From Bacteroidales bacterium UBA1237 (lineage in GTDB: Bacteria > Bacteroidota > Bacteroidia > Bacteroidales > UBA932): DNA of 6,641 nucleotides. Below, piece by piece: positions 6,358 through 6,641 of the stretch (position 1 is its first letter; each line of letters begins with the position of its first letter). A program made the position numbers and the translations under genes. The stretch covers positions 4,466 through 11,106 of the forward strand of contig DBWN01000218.1 of assembly GCA_002308935.1 (NCBI GenBank), written 5' to 3'. The notes under the pieces were generated by a model. That model saw only the letters and a list, made by a program, of their open reading frames with translations. It was not told the DNA's origin and did not search any database.

Positions 6358-6372
6358 TTAATTTTTATTGGT

Positions 6373-6641
6373 ATGAGAAAGTTCATGACCATCATAGTGG
6401 CTACCATTTTGGCTTCCTCTGTTTTTTCCATAGGGGTTTTTGCACAGTCCCAGGATAAAAAGGAACCTTCGATGGAAGAATTGGCGAGCCAGGAAGCAGA
6501 TCGTTTGGGAGAGACCCTTGATCTGGCTGATTGGCAGATATTCTATGTGGATTCCACGCTCCAGCACGATTATATCGCTCTTGATGCCGAACTTAAAGAT
6601 CTACAGAAGTCAAAGGTCGGGAATACAGATATTTACGTCGC
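6373..6641 (+). CDS. Secreted small-helical protein of Bacteroidales, partial (3' end outside window)
   Basis: The frame starts at the ATG at 6373 and stays open to the end of the window, giving 89 codons so far. Residues 1-24 form a signal peptide (MRKF, then a hydrophobic core, ending VFA before QSQDKKEP), so the product is exported. The mature part is polar and predicted helical, with EELASQEADRLGETLDL, a DWQIFYVDSTLQHDY segment and LDAELKDLQKSKVGNTDIY. From memory this resembles a conserved family of short periplasmic proteins common in Bacteroidales, loosely like LTXXQ/Spy-type helical proteins; that likeness is uncertain and no function is assigned. An A/T-rich stretch, without Shine-Dalgarno, precedes the start. 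A well-formed promoter lies about 110 nt upstream. It is divergent from the C69 gene, so a shared control region is possible. Confidence 0.75.
   Translation, partial: MRKFMTIIVATILASSVFSIGVFAQSQDKKEPSMEELASQEADRLGETLDLADWQIFYVDSTLQHDYIALDAELKDLQKSKVGNTDIYV

Larger units (their letters stand above)
6063..6372. other. Divergent intergenic region with promoters, no convincing gene
   Basis: These 310 bp separate the C69 gene from the plus-strand secreted-protein gene. The half next to the C69 gene is moderately GC-rich and holds no recognisable element. The other half holds a plus-strand promoter, an 8-bp tandem repeat, a 10-bp palindrome and a weak minus-strand promoter candidate. An open frame of 67 codons on the minus strand (6149-6352) resembles no family I recognise and overlaps the plus-strand promoter; I do not call it a gene. 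Confidence 0.6.

Noticed and set aside
6323..6361. A 12-codon upstream frame (MLAKTVYKLQIY) ending 11 nt before the ATG at 6373
   Set aside because: It could be a leader peptide, but it is very short, the GGAG before it is too close to the ATG, and no attenuator structure follows it.

Overview
The window looks like chromosomal DNA of a member of the Bacteroidales (Bacteroidota); I cannot place it to family. The main evidence is three promoter-like sites with the Bacteroidota sigma-factor signature (a TTTG or TTG near -33 and TAnnTTTG near -7), A-rich start regions with no strong Shine-Dalgarno in most genes, and protein types common in this order: a secreted C69 peptidase, a DUF234-type ATPase, and a small secreted protein. 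No tRNA, rRNA, CRISPR array, insertion sequence or integration site was seen.

Left part (1-2762, + strand): secG encodes the small membrane subunit of the Sec translocon. An 84-nt gap dense in inverted repeats separates it from the first ATG of the next reading frame (117 nt to the preferred start). That next gene is a ClpB-type disaggregase that has both AAA+ modules and a full M-domain but lacks the N-terminal Clp-N domain. A clear intrinsic terminator closes this unit.

Middle (2763-4243, + strand): a separate transcription unit with a good Bacteroidota promoter and a possible operator. It encodes a 441-residue P-loop ATPase with a winged-helix region and a C-terminal DUF234/PD-(D/E)XK-like domain. 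Both the Walker B glutamate and the nuclease-fold E-x-K lysine appear substituted.

Right part (4244-6641): a minus-strand gene for an exported C69-family (Ntn-hydrolase) dipeptidase converges on the ATPase gene with only 13 bp between the stop codons. A 310-bp region then separates it from a divergent, plus-strand secreted-protein gene that runs off the window. That region holds a well-formed plus-strand promoter with an 8-bp tandem repeat inside it, and a weaker minus-strand candidate that faces it.

How the genes relate: SecG (export), ClpB (cytoplasmic protein rescue) and the two exported proteins share a loose theme of protein handling. The terminator, the separate promoters and the convergent orientation argue that these are independent units, not one system. 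I see no convincing new multi-gene system. The points most worth checking are the N-domain-less ClpB, the stacked inverted repeats before it, and the ATPase with two altered active sites.
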